From: Lojkania enalia
Taxonomy: Eukaryota > Ascomycota > Dothideomycetes > Pleosporales
Assembly (NCBI GenBank): GCA_010094045.1
Contig: ML986600.1
Location: 91,192-155,191 of the forward strand
Length of the DNA: 64,000 nt
Direction of reading: 5' to 3'
The notes beneath the pieces are model-generated. The model was not told the DNA's origin, ran no database searches, and saw only the letters and a list, made by a program, of their open reading frames with translations. A program made the translations under genes and the position numbers. This document shows, piece by piece, positions 33,048-45,997 of this stretch (positions are counted from its first letter, which is position 1; every line of letters begins with the position of its first letter).

Positions 33048-36000
33048 GGTGATCGGCTAGCTTTTGGATTGGATGTTGGATACCAATGCTGTCTTTAGCA
33101 AAGATGAATAGATGTCGAGGTGCCTGGATCGGGGGATATAATCCTCTATACTTTAGTTGCATTTACAGGAGATCTTACTTCGGCGAATGTAGTGAAATTT
33201 CTTTTACAAGTGTGTCGAGTTGAATTATAGATTGTCAATATGTAGTTGCCAATCAGTTCCCCGATGTCTGTTGCGTCTTGCTTTCAGACCAGGAGCAGCG
33301 TTTGACTTTAGCTACTGAAAAGTCCAATTAATTTGCCTTACCCTCGCAACTAATCTAAAAAGTCTTCTTTTTCTAGTTTGTCGAAAGGATGGCAAGCAGT
33401 GGTACCAGCCGCTGTGACGTGTCCGCCACGGATCCCGTAGCCCCCTAGAACCGTGTAGCGCGCAAAATTATATAAATCTCCTACAAAGTTCGGTATCTAC
33501 ATCCCGTGATCATACAATCACCGATAAGCCCTGGAGACTAGTTTCTGCTGCTGTTTCTACCGAACATGCAACTAAATACAACCGCAGGGTGTATATACAT
33601 CCACGGTGAAATTACCAGGCCACTATACGCAAATGCTGACTGTTGAAGAATGGGCGAAAGACACGAACAAGTACAGTTCCTCCGGACAAGACTATACAAT
33701 CATAGTATCTCCGGTCCCAAACTCTCTACGTCTGGCACTGAAATCCGCGTATGAATACGGATGGGAGAGAGCAGAGCGCTAGGACGGTCCTGCCATCCAA
33801 CTCATCGAGCAAGCGACCTGCGAGCTGGGTAAGACGAATGTACTCTCCAGGACAGCAGATATCCACGTCTAGAACATGACGATCAGCTCCCCTAAAGTAG
33901 CCGCTAAGTCCTCTGGACAAGGATATCGGTATGAAGATGCACACGTTCAAACCGTTTTATAAGGAGGTACGTACAAAAATACCCGTGCGTGTGTTCAACC
34001 GCGAAACGTGCCTCGTGTTGAGCGTGGATATGTTTTAATTCGCAAAGGCCAACTCATTAAGTCGCTGGCAGAGTTTCTGAGAAATTTTCCGGACAAGAGG
34101 GTTTTGTTTCGACGAGGGAAAACGTAATGTAGTGCTGGGGCATGCGTTGGACGCGCAATGGGACGTGTTTCCCAGTTATGTGGCTCCCGAAGGAGCTTCG
34201 CCTCGTTTTATTCTAGCATGTACTCGGCGGCAACATATATCCCGTACCGCAATATGTGCGAGATGAGCATAGGTATTGCGCCCTGCTGGGGCGGGCATAG
34301 GGATGCATGCTTGTGCAGGCCAGAAGATTGCTTGTGAGAGAACACCTCCCTCTTCCTGTTCAACAAGCAAGTCGATGAATGAGGCTATGCAAGCTGGATA
34401 GGCATGATCGAGGAAACACTTCGTTTCCGCGCAGCAACTGTGGAATGTTGTGCAGACCTATGTCCCGGAGCAGTTGAAGATTTTTCACGAAGATCCAGCT
34501 CGATTCTTCGATGAAGCAGTCTCTTGAGTTTACGAGCATGGTCGTTTGGTCTATGGCGAGGATCGGGAAGTCAAAGGCAGTAGGGCACTGATTGAAGAGG
34601 TAGCCAGTTAGGTTTCTGGAGCTCGTGTTTCGGCCACCTTACGGATAGGATGCACCTTGAGGATATGTGAACGGATAGTCCGAGGCATAGCCGTAGATAA
34701 GTTGAGATCCGCTTGCAGTTTGATCTTGCTAAAAGGCTTTGGTTGAGTGAATCACACTCTTCCTGTTCCCGCTGGTCAAACATATCCCAACAGTACGGCT
34801 CTCAAGTTATATCAAGACGGCCGTGACGCGGAGGTGGAAGTAGGTCTTAGATAGGGGGTATATAGAACAGAGTAAGTAATGGAGAACAGACGAGTTCGAT
34901 TGAGAGGTGGAGACTAAACTCATTTCTTGTATTCTGCCTGACTTGTACATTTAGATGTCGGAGATGAAACCGAGTCTGCTGGCTGACTTCTCGTGTAGGC
35001 CCTTCGTTTGCAAGTATCTAATGTCGTGTAATTTGGAATCCAGTAGAGCTCCACATGCTGATTATGAGCTTGACTACGGTAATGTGTTTAAGGGTGGGTT
35101 GCTGCCGCCGGCGCCGATGCTGGCGACCCTTGTAACGTCTGGTGGGACTTGTGCGGATATGTTGCAGACGAATTTGGAAGAGGCGACTTAATAGGGTACA
35201 GTTGATCAGGAAGTAGTAATTGTGGATCCCGTTCACGGAAGGAGTGAGATTTGGGATGCATAAATACTTCCAAATCAATCATGATGGTATTGAATCTCCT
35301 TCGCTATGCTCTCAATGGCGACAATCTATGAATTTAGAAATACTTGCCTTCAAATCCTTGTCAGCTTTTTGAGCCAAAGGACTCAGGGTTTTCTCAGGGA
35401 ATCGGCGATCGGAAGAGATTCGACGAGAATGGAGACAGCAGTAAAAGCGGTATTGGGATAATAGATTCGCTTTTAGTTTAGAAATTGCCTGGTTTTTCTA
35501 GGGCGGCTGTTCTAGAACTTATGATTTGCGAGATGCTCCCGCTTTTCCTGTCAATAACAGTCTAAAGTATTATATCGACTAGTTATTGAATTGCTAATTA
35601 GCTATTAATGATTAGCTGTGCTATAAAGGACCACCTAATTTCCTAATCAGATACACAACCTAGCCAGTTATTTTCGGTCGCCGGAGCCGTAGTTGTCGAT
35701 TTCTAACTTCATGTATAGAATATTCTTTGTCATATCTTAGTATAGATTCCGTTTCTGATCTCTCACTCGCAGCACCCTCTCTTTTTGGCACCTACTAAAC
35801 CCATTATCTATCATTATCGGCTCTCATAGCCCATTTGCGATCCTCATTGCCTGCATCCCTAGATTCAAAGTAATATTTAAGGATTTATTTCTTATCGTGA
35901 TGATTGATAAACGAGGTCGTGCGGCTATTTACTTATATTGGCCTTTTTGCATCTTCATTATCGAAGCATCCCGTTGATCATGACTGCTACGCGAATTCTG

Positions 36001-37153
36001 AGTTAGTGTTTTTTTATGGGTATACTTTCAGGCCTTATATTCAACATTCATGCACATTAAGATACAGTATTCCGGCACTTAGCATTGTACATGGATATAA
36101 TGTCATCGTATATAAACGGCTACTTATAAAACTTTATTTCTTTCCTCAAGCAGAAAACATAGTCAATGTACCGCCAACGCTATTAAAAGCTAGCCATTGG
36201 TTTCTAAGATGCTAGAAGTTCGTACTTGCATACGAGACGTCAGGCGGCGCGGTCCTTTCGGGGCATCCGTCACTCGGAGAATGTTTTCCTCTCCGGAAGA
36301 GCACTAGTACAAAGTCAAAGGCGAGTATAATTACGACTACAATTCAGCACCCACCCACGATGATCCTGTTATCCGATTTATTAATATCCGTCCCTGCATC
36401 GCGGGAAGCACGGTATCGCGAGACGCTTTTGCAATCGAATCTCCGGAAACTTTTCTTCGCAAATCTTTGACGCCGTAGCTAGAGCAGCAGTAGTCTCTAG
36501 CCATTTTCCCTCTAGTAAGAAAATCTCCGACACGGATTCTTGTTATGCTGAGGATGCTCTTGATCGTTTTATCAGCTCCTGACTACCTCTTCAAATTACC
36601 CCCTTGTCTATTCGTAAATTCGATAGACTTCATATTTGGGAGAGCTAGAGAGAAAATAAATATAAGAAAGAATTTATTCCTACGATCAGAAGGCTAGTTT
36701 GGCCTAAGTGATGTATATGCCGGGAGTTTCGCCGGCTCTAATAATAGTTGTAGCGCACGGTAGAGGATTTCTAGCCTCAGGATTGCTCAGCACCGGCTCG
36801 CAGCTGCCTGACCGCCGACTCCGATGCCCTGCTTGTCCTCTCACCTAGCAACTCACAAGTTAAGGGCAGAAACGGGTGCCATCCGCCCTGCTAGCGCGGT
36901 CATGGCGCTCTTCCGCCTTCTTCAGGACTATAATATGGTAGATCTCTTAAGCATCTTTGTCATGATTCAGGAACCTAGGGAGGTTCTAGGGGTTTCTTTG
37001 ACTGAATATCTAAAAAGTGTTTCGAGTCTTCCAAAAAAACAAAAAATTTTCCCTCTCGATGCCTTGCTCTTGGAGTCGAATCCATTTGCGTCGTCACTTC
37101 ATACCTCAAAGAACTTGTGGAAATTTCCACTCGAACTCCTAGATTGAATAAAA
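33048..37153. other. 4.1 kb without a recognised gene
   Basis: Ordinary base composition but only short open frames. At 33726-33950 (minus) a 74-codon frame reads like protein but no family was recognised. On the plus strand, 33632-33960 reads openly apart from stops at 33780, 33870 and 33960, so a decayed gene is possible on either strand. The rest (34400-37150) shows scattered T-rich and A-rich tracts and no domain remnant. Sequence around 35560-36200 is more A/T-rich. Confidence 0.4.
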
Positions 37154-37664
37154 TTAAATTGGCGCGCATCCGATGATGAAAAAAAAGTATAATAGATTAA
37201 GGCAAGGTTTTTTGTTGAATAGAAATACAGATGAGAAATCATTGTAGGCCATCTGTATTGTCCCCATTGTAAAAAGCTCAAACGTCAAGATATACGTCGC
37301 AATCGCAAAGCCATCCTGAACGCTATGATGCCAAATAGACCATAGAACCCCAAAAAGAAGACTGGGCAGAAAGCCGAGAAACCCAAAGAAGAAAAATCGA
37401 GCCCAGTCCATGCCTTCTTGAAAATGCAAGCCCCAGCCAGTGTCGTTATCTGGATCTACTCCGTACTCCGGCTTCTTTCCCTTCCGCTTTGGGATTTGCT
37501 TCAGGCAGAAACTGTTCGATTGCCCCACGCGTGGGTTGAGGAACCGGTGCATGAGGAATCTATTGCCAATAGGAGGCACACATCCTGGCGATCGAGGGTC
37601 GAAATCGTAGTGATCCACGTTAGTTGGTGGAATATTATCGCATTGGATACAGTCTACTTCATTT
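37154..37664 (-). CDS. Membrane protein, C-terminal fragment cut by assembly gap
   Basis: An open frame runs from the gap edge at 37664 down to a stop at 37154, about 169 residues. It contains DNDTGWGLHFQEGMDW followed by two hydrophobic segments (FFFFGFLGFLPSLLFGVLW and FAIATYILTFELFTMGTI). A GWG(L/I)H(F/I)xEG sequence before two terminal membrane helices is common in large, uncharacterised fungal proteins, whose N-terminal part often precedes it with a PPI...FLHxxxNP-like stretch; here PPIGNRFLMHRFLNP is visible. The N-terminal part is missing because of the unresolved gap. The last ~35 residues after the second helix look less conserved, so the stop may not be native. Function unknown. Confidence 0.6.
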
Positions 37665-37674
37665 NNNNNNNNNN
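37665..37674. other. Assembly gap (10 N)
   Basis: Ten consecutive N separate gene-bearing sequence from the RIP-altered gypsy block. Ten is probably a placeholder, so the true distance is unknown and the two sides need not be adjacent. Confidence 0.99.
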
Positions 37675-40600
37675 AGAATAGTAACTAATAGGTTTTAGTA
37701 GCGCTTAGGTATATAGAGGATATTTAGTTATAAGCCTCTTATATAAGTTATATATAAAGGCCTAAATCTAATAGAATATATAAACAATTATTATAGAGGA
37801 GTAGTCTATTCTCTATCTAATACTTATAGAGTAAAAATATACGTTCCTACGTAAAGGAAGCTCGGTTTTCCTATAATAATATATCGATCAACTCTAGAGA
37901 GTCTAGTAATATAACCTACTCCTAACCTTTAATAACGTTTAGTATAGCCGCTTAAGTTATTATTTAAATAATATAGGACTAGGCTAATTTAGTATTAATT
38001 TAGGGGTGAAGTTAATACAGTCTAAATAGAACTCTTAACTAGTTATTAGTTTAAGCTACTTTTAAGTTTTCTATATCTTATTCGCAATAACTAAGAATAT
38101 CTACTCTAGTATTATTTTTACCTAGAGTGTACTCAATTTAGAACTAATACTAAGCTAATTTTTTAGTCTAATAAACTTAATAAGTATTAAGTACCTTTAT
38201 AGTTATAAAATATTCGAGTAAGCGATAATTAGTATATACTAGAGTTCTAGTAGCTACTAAAATAAATTCTACCCTCTATTATTTAAATACAGTAATAATT
38301 GCGAATAGTTTCTTATTATAAATCTTCTAGTTCAGTTTTAAACCGGATAGAACCTTACTATAAAATACTATAGGATACTATTTTCTGTTAGAATATTTCT
38401 ATAACAGTATTCCTACAACTACTCTATTAGAAGTATTAGTTTCTATTTTTATTTCTAACGTAGGATTAAAGTAGTAGAGAGTAGGTATACTTAATAGAGC
38501 TAATTTCAATTTCTTAAAGATAATATCACATTCTAAAGTCTATATAAAAGGGGTTATAGGACTCTATAGTATAATAATTAGCTTTATAATATACAAGAAT
38601 TCTAGTATAAACTATTAGTAGAATCTAGTAAAATCTAAGAAGGATTTCACACCTATTATAGTAGTAGGTGGCTGCTAGTTATATAGTACTTCTACCTTCT
38701 CTAAGTCAATCTTAAGACCTTTATTTAAGAAGATATAGCTAAGGTATTTAGTTCGGGTAATATAGAATTCGCTCTTTTTAATATTAACTTATAATCCTAC
38801 TTAATATAATCTTTTAAGAACTTTCTTAACGTAGATAGTATATATTACCTTATCTTTAAAGTAGATAAGAATATTATCTAGGTAAGCGATATAGAAGTTA
38901 TTTAAGTAGTTAATTAGTATATTATTTATATAGTACTAGTAAGTTACTAAACTATTATATAATTTAAAAGGTAGAACTTTATACTTATAAGTTCTATATT
39001 AAGTCTAAAAGGTAGTATATTCTTTAAAACTAGAATCTATTCTAATCTTATTAAAGGCCGCGCGAATATTAAACTTAGTAAAGATTACTACTTTAGTAGG
39101 TCTAAATAAGAGTTTATCTATACGTGGTATTAGATATACATCTTTATAGGTAAGAGTATTAAGTTTATAATAATCTACGCAGATATATAGGTTACTATTA
39201 GGTTTATAGATGTAAAGGATTAGAAATATAAAGAAGCTCTAACTCTACTTAATATACCTATACCGTAGATTATCTATAATATACTTTTTAGTTACCTCCA
39301 ACTCCTTAATATTCTACTTATATAACGGGCTGTAACTATTAAAGAGGGGTTTTATAAGAATAATCTTATAATTATAAGAGTAGTATTCCGGTAATTAATA
39401 AGCCGCAGTTTTATTAAATATATTCTAATATCTATAGTATTTAGATAGTAATTGGAGATTTACTAGTACTTCGTTTTTAGCCTCGTCTTCCAGCTCTAGA
39501 GTTTACTTATCTTTAATTAACCGCTTAATTTTGTATAGAAATGTAGAGAAAAACTCGTTCTCTTTCCTCTTTATATTAAAGTAGAAAGTATTAGCTAAGA
39601 TAAGAGTAATAATAGGAAAATAGACTTTCTTTAGATTAGATTTAGACTTTATTATATACGGGTGTATAAAAGCTCTAAGCTTATTTAAACTATAAGCTAT
39701 AAGAGACTAATATAGTTTTAGTAGTCTTAGTAAACCCTTAATATAATAGATAGTTAGACTGTAAGACTACTAATACTAGTTCTTTTCTTATAGAGTATTG
39801 CGTTGCTAGATATCTAGCTCTACTTTCTTATTATATACTAGCTAAATTAATTATATAAGAAGAGGAGGTAAAGGATTATAAATAGCAGAATACTTAGAGG
39901 GCTATATAATCCGATTCTTATCCGTATCTAGCTGGAGTTGAAAATAATATAACTATTTAATACTAATAATATAATCCTAAATACCTAGATCTATAATAAT
40001 AAATAGATAGTTTTAAATAGTTCTCCTATTAATTTACAGGTGTAAGTAAATATACTAATTAACTAGGGTTTAGATTTAGTCCTAAAAACCTTTAATAGTA
40101 ATTTTAAAGGGTAAGTACTATATTAATATATATAGAGCTTAGGAGAGTAATCTAGCTACTATAGAATTAAGAAATAGGAAGCTTTAAGTACTTATATTAA
40201 CAAGGGCGTTTAGTTATATACTAACGCCTTTTAAATATAGAATAGTAGGAATTTAAAAGTACTTTTCTCTAAATAAATATAATAAATTAATATTTAATAA
40301 ATTATACTTATTTAAGTTTAGGATAGAAAGTTTTTCTAGACGTTTCTATTTCCTACCTAAGAACTATCTAGATAGTACTCGTTTATATCTAGGAACTCTT
40401 CTTTCTTAATCTTCTCTTATTTAACCTCTATTTCTTATACTCTAAAAACTATATATTTATTTATAAAGTATTCTAGTTTACTATAATTATAGTAATTTCC
40501 TAGAATCGTATACTTTTTAGGTGCGAGAGTCTTACTAGGTTATTAGAAAGCGATTATAGTAGAATAAGATATTAATACTAGAGTAGATTAGGGTAGTATT

Positions 40601-42189
40601 AAATTATAGGTTACCTTAGATAAACTCTTAGAAACCTTCTAGTACCGATCCGAATTTATTTTAGCTATAACTTATAGGCTAGTAGTTTATTCTAGAAGGT
40701 TAGAAATACTCCTCCTTTCTATATTATAGGCTGTTAAGTAGGCGACTATAGCGTTAAAGGAGCCTTTCTATATAAGCTTAAAGCTAAGGTTTAGTATCTT
40801 TAAGCTGGGGAGAATCTTATCTTATAAGTAGAAGAACTACTTAGATTAGGATATAGATCCCCTAATAGCTATACTAATAAAACGAGCTTTAAAAGTTAGG
40901 AATACTTCTCTCTTATTTATTCTTAAAACCTAAAACGCTTATTATACCTCTATTTCTTTATTATCTATAATAAAATATAATTATAAAAGTAAAATTATTT
41001 CTTTAGTATTCTTAAACTGATACTAGTCTAATTTAGCTAGGTATTTTAGTTCTAGATACCCTTTCGCAGTACTAGAGGTATATCCCTATACTAATACTAT
41101 ATATATACGCTCTATTAGATAGTAATCTATATTAATCTTAAGTTAGTCTAGAATTAAAACTTGCTATTATTTAAATATAGGTTTACTACTATCTATAAAG
41201 CTTTTAATCTTAGGCATATATTTAGTAAGGTAGACTTAAGGGGGTTTAAGGGTAGCTGAGAGGTTTCTTACTAGGAGAGTTACAAAAGTTTTTTAGTATA
41301 TTATTAGTTCTAATTTAGTAGTTTATAAAGGTTAATTAGAACTAATAGTTCTCTATTATATTAAGTATATAATCTCCTCTTATAAAATTATAATTTATTT
41401 CTTAAGGGTTAGTTTACTCTAATTTCCCTCCGAATTAGATAGGTTCTTTATTATAGGCCCTATAGAGAGGGGTCCGCCTATTATAAGGCCCTTTATAGGA
41501 GGTAACAGTTATTCTATACGCATAGATAGAAGTTTACTCTTATTATAACTTACGCGTATATCGGTTCTAGTATAAGAATTAGAAGGTAAATTATAGTTAG
41601 ATATTAGCAGTTACCTCTAATTCTAATAGGTTATTAGTAGTCTCTAAATTTCTACTTAGGCGTACTCTACGCGGCTTTTCTAAAAGCAATCCTAATTGTA
41701 GGGGATAGGAAGTTCTAAACCTAAAGGCTTCGATTAATAGAAGGTTTTTAAGATCCTATCTAGATAACTAAATAATTTAATATAATAGTATATAAGTATT
41801 ATAATCTAAACTAAATTAAGTATATCTTAGACTTAGATATATTTAAATAAATAATTAATGCGATATTATTAAAGAGGCTGTTACTAGTAGTATTAAGTTC
41901 TTCTATATAATATAATAGCGTAGATAAAATAATAGGTCTAAATATAATATAAATCTACTTAGAGGTATATAGGAGTACGTAAGAGTTTAGGGACCTAGAA
42001 ATTCTATTAATACTTATAGGCCTTATACGAAAGGATATAGAAGAACTACTAAGCTACTTATAAGAGAGTATACAACTATATACGGAAGGGAAAAGAGGTA
42101 GAACTAGGGGTAAAATAAGATAAGTAAAAAGCTTTAGGATAAGATTGTATATAAAGCTTTTCGTAGAACGATTTCTTTGTATTATTATA
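37675..42189 (-). mobile_element. RIP-degraded Ty3/gypsy element, 5' part, minus strand
   Basis: Read on the minus strand, this begins with an LTR (42189-41911). A Gag zinc-knuckle remnant (YYNYSKLEYF, family CYNCGKxGHF) follows near 40510-40470. A reverse-transcriptase start VIFTKFNIRAAF (family ...FTKLDLRxAF) lies near 39090-39050, and the catalytic YLDNILIYFK (family YLDDILIFS) near 38905-38860. The order LTR, Gag, RT is correct for a gypsy element transcribed leftward. The 3' half, with integrase and second LTR, is lost in the gap. All frames are broken by RIP stops. Its LTR is the same family as 2017-2295. Confidence 0.85.
41911..42189 (-). repeat. Gypsy 5' LTR in reverse orientation, 279 bp
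   Basis: The reverse complement aligns over all 279 bp with 2017-2295 and 42650-42928; termini are again TA...TA. It abuts position 42190, where a plus-strand copy of the same family's 3' internal sequence begins. Confidence 0.85.
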
Positions 42190-42928
42190 GAAGGCCTCTA
42201 AAGAGGCTCTAAAAAGCGGGTAGAGTAGTATATTAATTAATTTTTTCTATAAGGCGTTAGTAATACTTTAATAATTAATAGTATTAGAGACGCGCAACAA
42301 TATATATAGAGTAGAAGTTATTATTTAGTTAAAGAAGCTTAGTTAACAGCAATCTAGTAATATACTAAGGCTAGTAAACGCTTATTACTATACGCGACGA
42401 AATTGCAATATTAATAAACTGTTATAATAGTAGTTACTAGCTAATATATAGGTTAATTATACTTACTATAAAAACCTTACTTAATATTATATTAATAAAT
42501 ATATCTCTATAGGTAACTATATATATTAGCTTTTATTAGTAAATACCTTCTTAAAGAAATTTCTTTATACTAGAACCCATCTATAACAGCCCCAATTCCC
42601 TCCTAAACTAGTATAGATAGGGACTATCAGCCTATAAAAAGGGGGGTAGTATAATAATATAAAGAAATTGTTCTATAAAAAGCTTTATATATAACCTTAT
42701 CTTAAAGCTTTTTACTTATCTTATTCTACCCCCGGTTCTACCCCTTTTCCCTTCCGTATATAGTTATATACTCCCTTATAAGTAGCTTAGTAGTTCTTCT
42801 ATATCCTTTTATATAAAGCCTATAGGTGTTAATAGAATTTCTAGGTCCCTAAACCCCTATATACTCCTATATACCTCTAAGTAGATTCGTGCCGCATTCG
42901 GACCTATTATCTTACCTATACTATTATA
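42190..42928 (+). mobile_element. Gypsy 3' end plus LTR, plus strand
   Basis: 42190-42649 matches 1553-2016 (the non-coding 3' end of the gypsy internal region, finishing in a GGGGGG polypurine tract) and 42650-42928 is a 279-bp LTR. The unit is truncated on its left by the reverse-oriented element at 42189, giving a head-to-head arrangement of one family. The right flank enters transposase-derived sequence. Confidence 0.83.
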
Positions 42929-43850
42929 GTAATAATAGCTAGATAAATAATAAGATTAGTATTACTTAGTTTAAGTACTTTAATTAGTATATAAAGAGCC
43001 GTACGATAGATACCTATTAATTACTAGTTATTAACGGCTACGATAGCCACGTTTCGCTTAAATTTTAAGAGATCTGTAAGGAGGAGAAGATTATCTATCT
43101 CTATATCCTACTATATTCGTTGTACCTACTATAGCTACTTAATATAGGCTACTTCTCGCTATTAAAACGCGCGTATAATACTAAGATCTTAGCTTTAGTA
43201 TATAATTATATTAACTATATTAATAAGACTACCTTTCTTCTAGCCTTTAAAATAGCCTATAATTAATTAATTATAGAGCTTAATATCCGCGCAAGTTTTC
43301 GAAGCGCTAGAATAGTACTATATAATTTAGAAGTAGTATTATTAAAACTTAATATTAAGCTACGTATGCTAATACTACCTATACTAGAAACTACCTTCTA
43401 AAAGGTTAAAATACCTAGTAACGCGTATAAACTAGAGGCTTAATTAATAATAATTTATAGTAGGATTCAACGATATTAAAACTTATTACCTATATTAATT
43501 ATCGCAGCCTTTAATTAGTTTTAAAAGGGTACTATAATAATAACACATTTAATTACGCTAATAGCTAATTAAATTAAAAGCCTTAAGCGAGCAAATAAGG
43601 TAGTAATAAAGTAAAAATAATAGAAAAGAAAGCGATTATAGAAGTAGAAGATTCTAATAAAGACTGTAGGTGAGGATATAATTAATTAAAATAACGTTGA
43701 GGGGTAGATTAATAAGGAAATTCGTAATTAAAGTACCTAGCTGTAAGAGAGTAGCTAGTTTTAACGGAGCTGTAAGCGCTGTAAACAGCCTAGCTATAAT
43801 ACTCGAACGTATTAAATTAATAGTATAGGTGTTAAATAATCTAATAGACT
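42929..43850 (+). mobile_element. pogo/Fot1-like DDE transposase fragment 1
   Basis: Plus-strand translation shows RTIDTYWLLVINGYDSH (family ..RLLIxDGHxSH), IIYLYILLYSLYLL...LLNIGYFSLLKRAY (family IxLxxLPxHSSHxLQPLDVGxFSPLKRAY), then an AFKIA...-like helix region (about 43240-43400). Near 43770-43815 a knuckle resembles RCxxCxxxGHNxRTC. This is the DDE part and C-terminal zinc knuckle of a Fot1-type transposase with RIP stops. The 5' half is missing where the gypsy LTR ends at 42928, so gypsy probably inserted into this element. The right limit is approximate. Confidence 0.72.
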
Positions 43851-44897
43851 ATTACTTCTTATAGTATATATATATATAGTTAATAATTATCGCGATTAAG
43901 TTGTTCGAATTTTAGTAGAGTAATAGTTTACTTATATTAATAGCTCGCTTATAAACTACGTTAATCCTATAGAGTAATTACTATTCTATAGTATATCTAA
44001 TACAGCTTTTAGTAATAATTCTAATACTTATTAAAGTTCTTATAGCTATATATTTTAACTTTTTAAGATACTAATTAATTAAAAAGCTTTAATTTAGTAT
44101 ATAGTTATAAAATTAACTATTAAGGTAGAATTATTAGTACTATTAGTTGCTGGATTAGAAATAGAGTAGTAGTAGAAGGCCTTTATCTTACTTTACTTCT
44201 ATATTAACGTATAACTAGTACTACTTTACAATAATTAATAAATAGTAGATATTATAAATAAGCTATCTAAGCACTTTAATACTAAACTTTACTATATAGA
44301 TATATACTAGTACTAGCTATATTAAAAAGTAGTAGAGTAGAAACTTATAATTAGTTAGTAACTAATAAATCTAATACTAGCCAACGGTTTTATAAAAGTT
44401 CTACAGCTATAATAATATTAAAGGTTTATTAAACAATTAAAAATAGAAGATATTTTAGCTAGAATCGAATCTTAGGAATTTCTATCAGCTAAATAAATTA
44501 ACTACTAATAAGAATCTTAGGGGGTAATTAAAAATTAATTATAACTTACCTTATATTATATTAAATTAATATTTCTACAAGCGTATTTAACTCTACTACT
44601 AGTTACTCTATATAATTTACCTCTTTTAGTATATAGTATTTATCTTTATTTTTTCGACGCAGCTTCTTCTTTATAGTTAAAGCTGGAGGGGTATATTATA
44701 GAGATTTTTAGCTAGTCTACCGAGCTGTATTAGATATCGACGTACGATATTATATACGATATTACGCCGGATATTATACTAGATATTAGCTAATATACCC
44801 CTTTTTTATATATATAAGTATAGCCCGCTAGCTATCTTTAATTAACTAGTTCAGCTCCTTATCTTCCTCTCTAAGATAAGATTCGCCTCTTATTATA
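43851..44897 (+). mobile_element. Ty1/copia 3' fragment with LTR
   Basis: Plus-strand translation at about 44050-44460 gives a copia RNase H: GYLFKLF-like, then VELLVLLVAGLE (family STEAELLALSxAGxE), a TKLYYIDIYWYWL stretch (family TKLRHVDIHxHWL) and INLILANGFIKVL (family TNLMPADGFTKxL). GCTGGAGGGG at about 44682-44691 is the polypurine tract and an LTR follows at 44694-44897. Upstream parts are absent. This is a different copia family from 3065-8172, since the LTRs are unrelated. The left boundary is approximate. Confidence 0.78.
44694..44897 (+). repeat. Copia LTR, 204 bp, RIP-altered copy
   Basis: Aligns without length change with the solo LTR at 58655-58858. Differences are overwhelmingly C-to-T and G-to-A in CA/TG context (TGTCATGGGG has become TATTATAGAG), while CG-containing stretches such as CGACGTACGATAT are kept. 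It contains the GATATC-type repeated palindromes described for 58655-58858. Confidence 0.9.
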
Positions 44898-45560
44898 TTA
44901 TATACCTTCTTATTTATTATATATACTTTAGCCTCTTAATATAGTTTACTTCTTACTATTAAAGTTAAAGTACTTATAGCGTATATAAAATTTAGCGCGC
45001 CGATGCGTCTACTATATTAATAAAGAAGACTTCTTTCTAGCGTTTAAAAACGCGTTTTTTAATATATTTATATATAAGAACTATTAAAAAGCCTTTAAAG
45101 TAATAGAAATTATTCTTTTAAATATATAAGTTGTATTAAATCGCCTTAATATATAACTATATATTCTACTAGAACTACTTTTATAAGAAGACTTTAATAG
45201 TCTAAAACTATAAATAATATATATAAACCTAAGTTATAATTAATATTTATATAAAAGTCTTTTATATAATTATTAAAAGAAGTATAAGAAGAATTCTTAT
45301 AGCTTATAAAAGGTGCTAAGTTAATACTATATTAGAATATACTTCTTTAAACTCGTAACTTTAAGCTTAAAAAATAATTAGAAGAGGTAATTAAATATAA
45401 AATATATAAAAGAAAGTATATTTAATATAGTAGTATAGTATTATATAACGAGAGATTTTTATATATAGCTACTAAGATATTTATAAACTTTTAGCCCTTT
45501 AAAAAAACTCGTAGTACTAATACTTAAGAAAGAGCTTAACCAGTTTAATACTACTATAGT
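44898..45560 (+). mobile_element. pogo/Fot1-like transposase fragment 2
   Basis: Directly after the copia LTR the plus strand reads LPSYLLYIL then PLNIVYFLLLKLKY (family LPSHSSHxLQPLDVGxFSPLKRKY), then RCVYYINKEDFFLAFKNAFF (family RRxxHIxKEDFLxAFxxAF) and VVLNRLNI (family VLxRL). So the copia element appears to have inserted inside this transposase gene, close to its QPLDV motif. Frames are broken by RIP. The right boundary is uncertain. Confidence 0.7.
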
Positions 45561-45753
45561 AACTATAGTAAGACTAGATATAATATTTATACGTGTTAAA
45601 AGAATAGTAGAGAAAATTCTAAATTAGATAAAAGTATATTATATATAAGATCTCTTATTAGTAGTAAGTAAATTAACTTTTTATATATAGTATTCGTTGC
45701 GCTAAAAAAAAGTAGCCGCTTTAATAGAATAGCTACTTTAATAGTAGAATACG

Positions 45754-45997
45754 TTATATTTATATTATAAACTAAATAATTAAATATAATATAGCAAATA
45801 TAAAATTATAATTATATAAGAACTAATAAGATATTAGTATTTATATAGATGTAAACTATTGGGAGAGTTTATAGGTGGCGAGCCTAACCGTCTGCGGTAA
45901 AAGATACGATAAAACGATAATATACGATCAATAAGATAAAATACAGATGAAAAACCGATAATCGTATCGTTTCTATCATGATATCGTTGACAAACCT
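45754..45997. repeat. hAT-like transposon end, copy 2
   Basis: Matches 8984-9226 over its length, but is less altered by RIP (for example GGCGAGCCTAACCGTC is kept). The edge GTTGACAAACCT corresponds to GTTGACAACCCT in copy 1. It ends 98 bp before the P450 start codon, so any P450 promoter must lie in this remnant or in the short gap after it. Confidence 0.6.

Noticed and set aside
33632..33962. Plus-strand frame with stops exactly 90 nt apart (33780, 33870, 33960)
   Set aside because: The regular spacing looks striking but involves only three stops; the minus strand is also open here, and no family was recognised.
36824..37147. 107-codon plus-strand open frame before the membrane-protein fragment
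   Set aside because: No recognisable domain, and it ends just before a better supported gene on the other strand.
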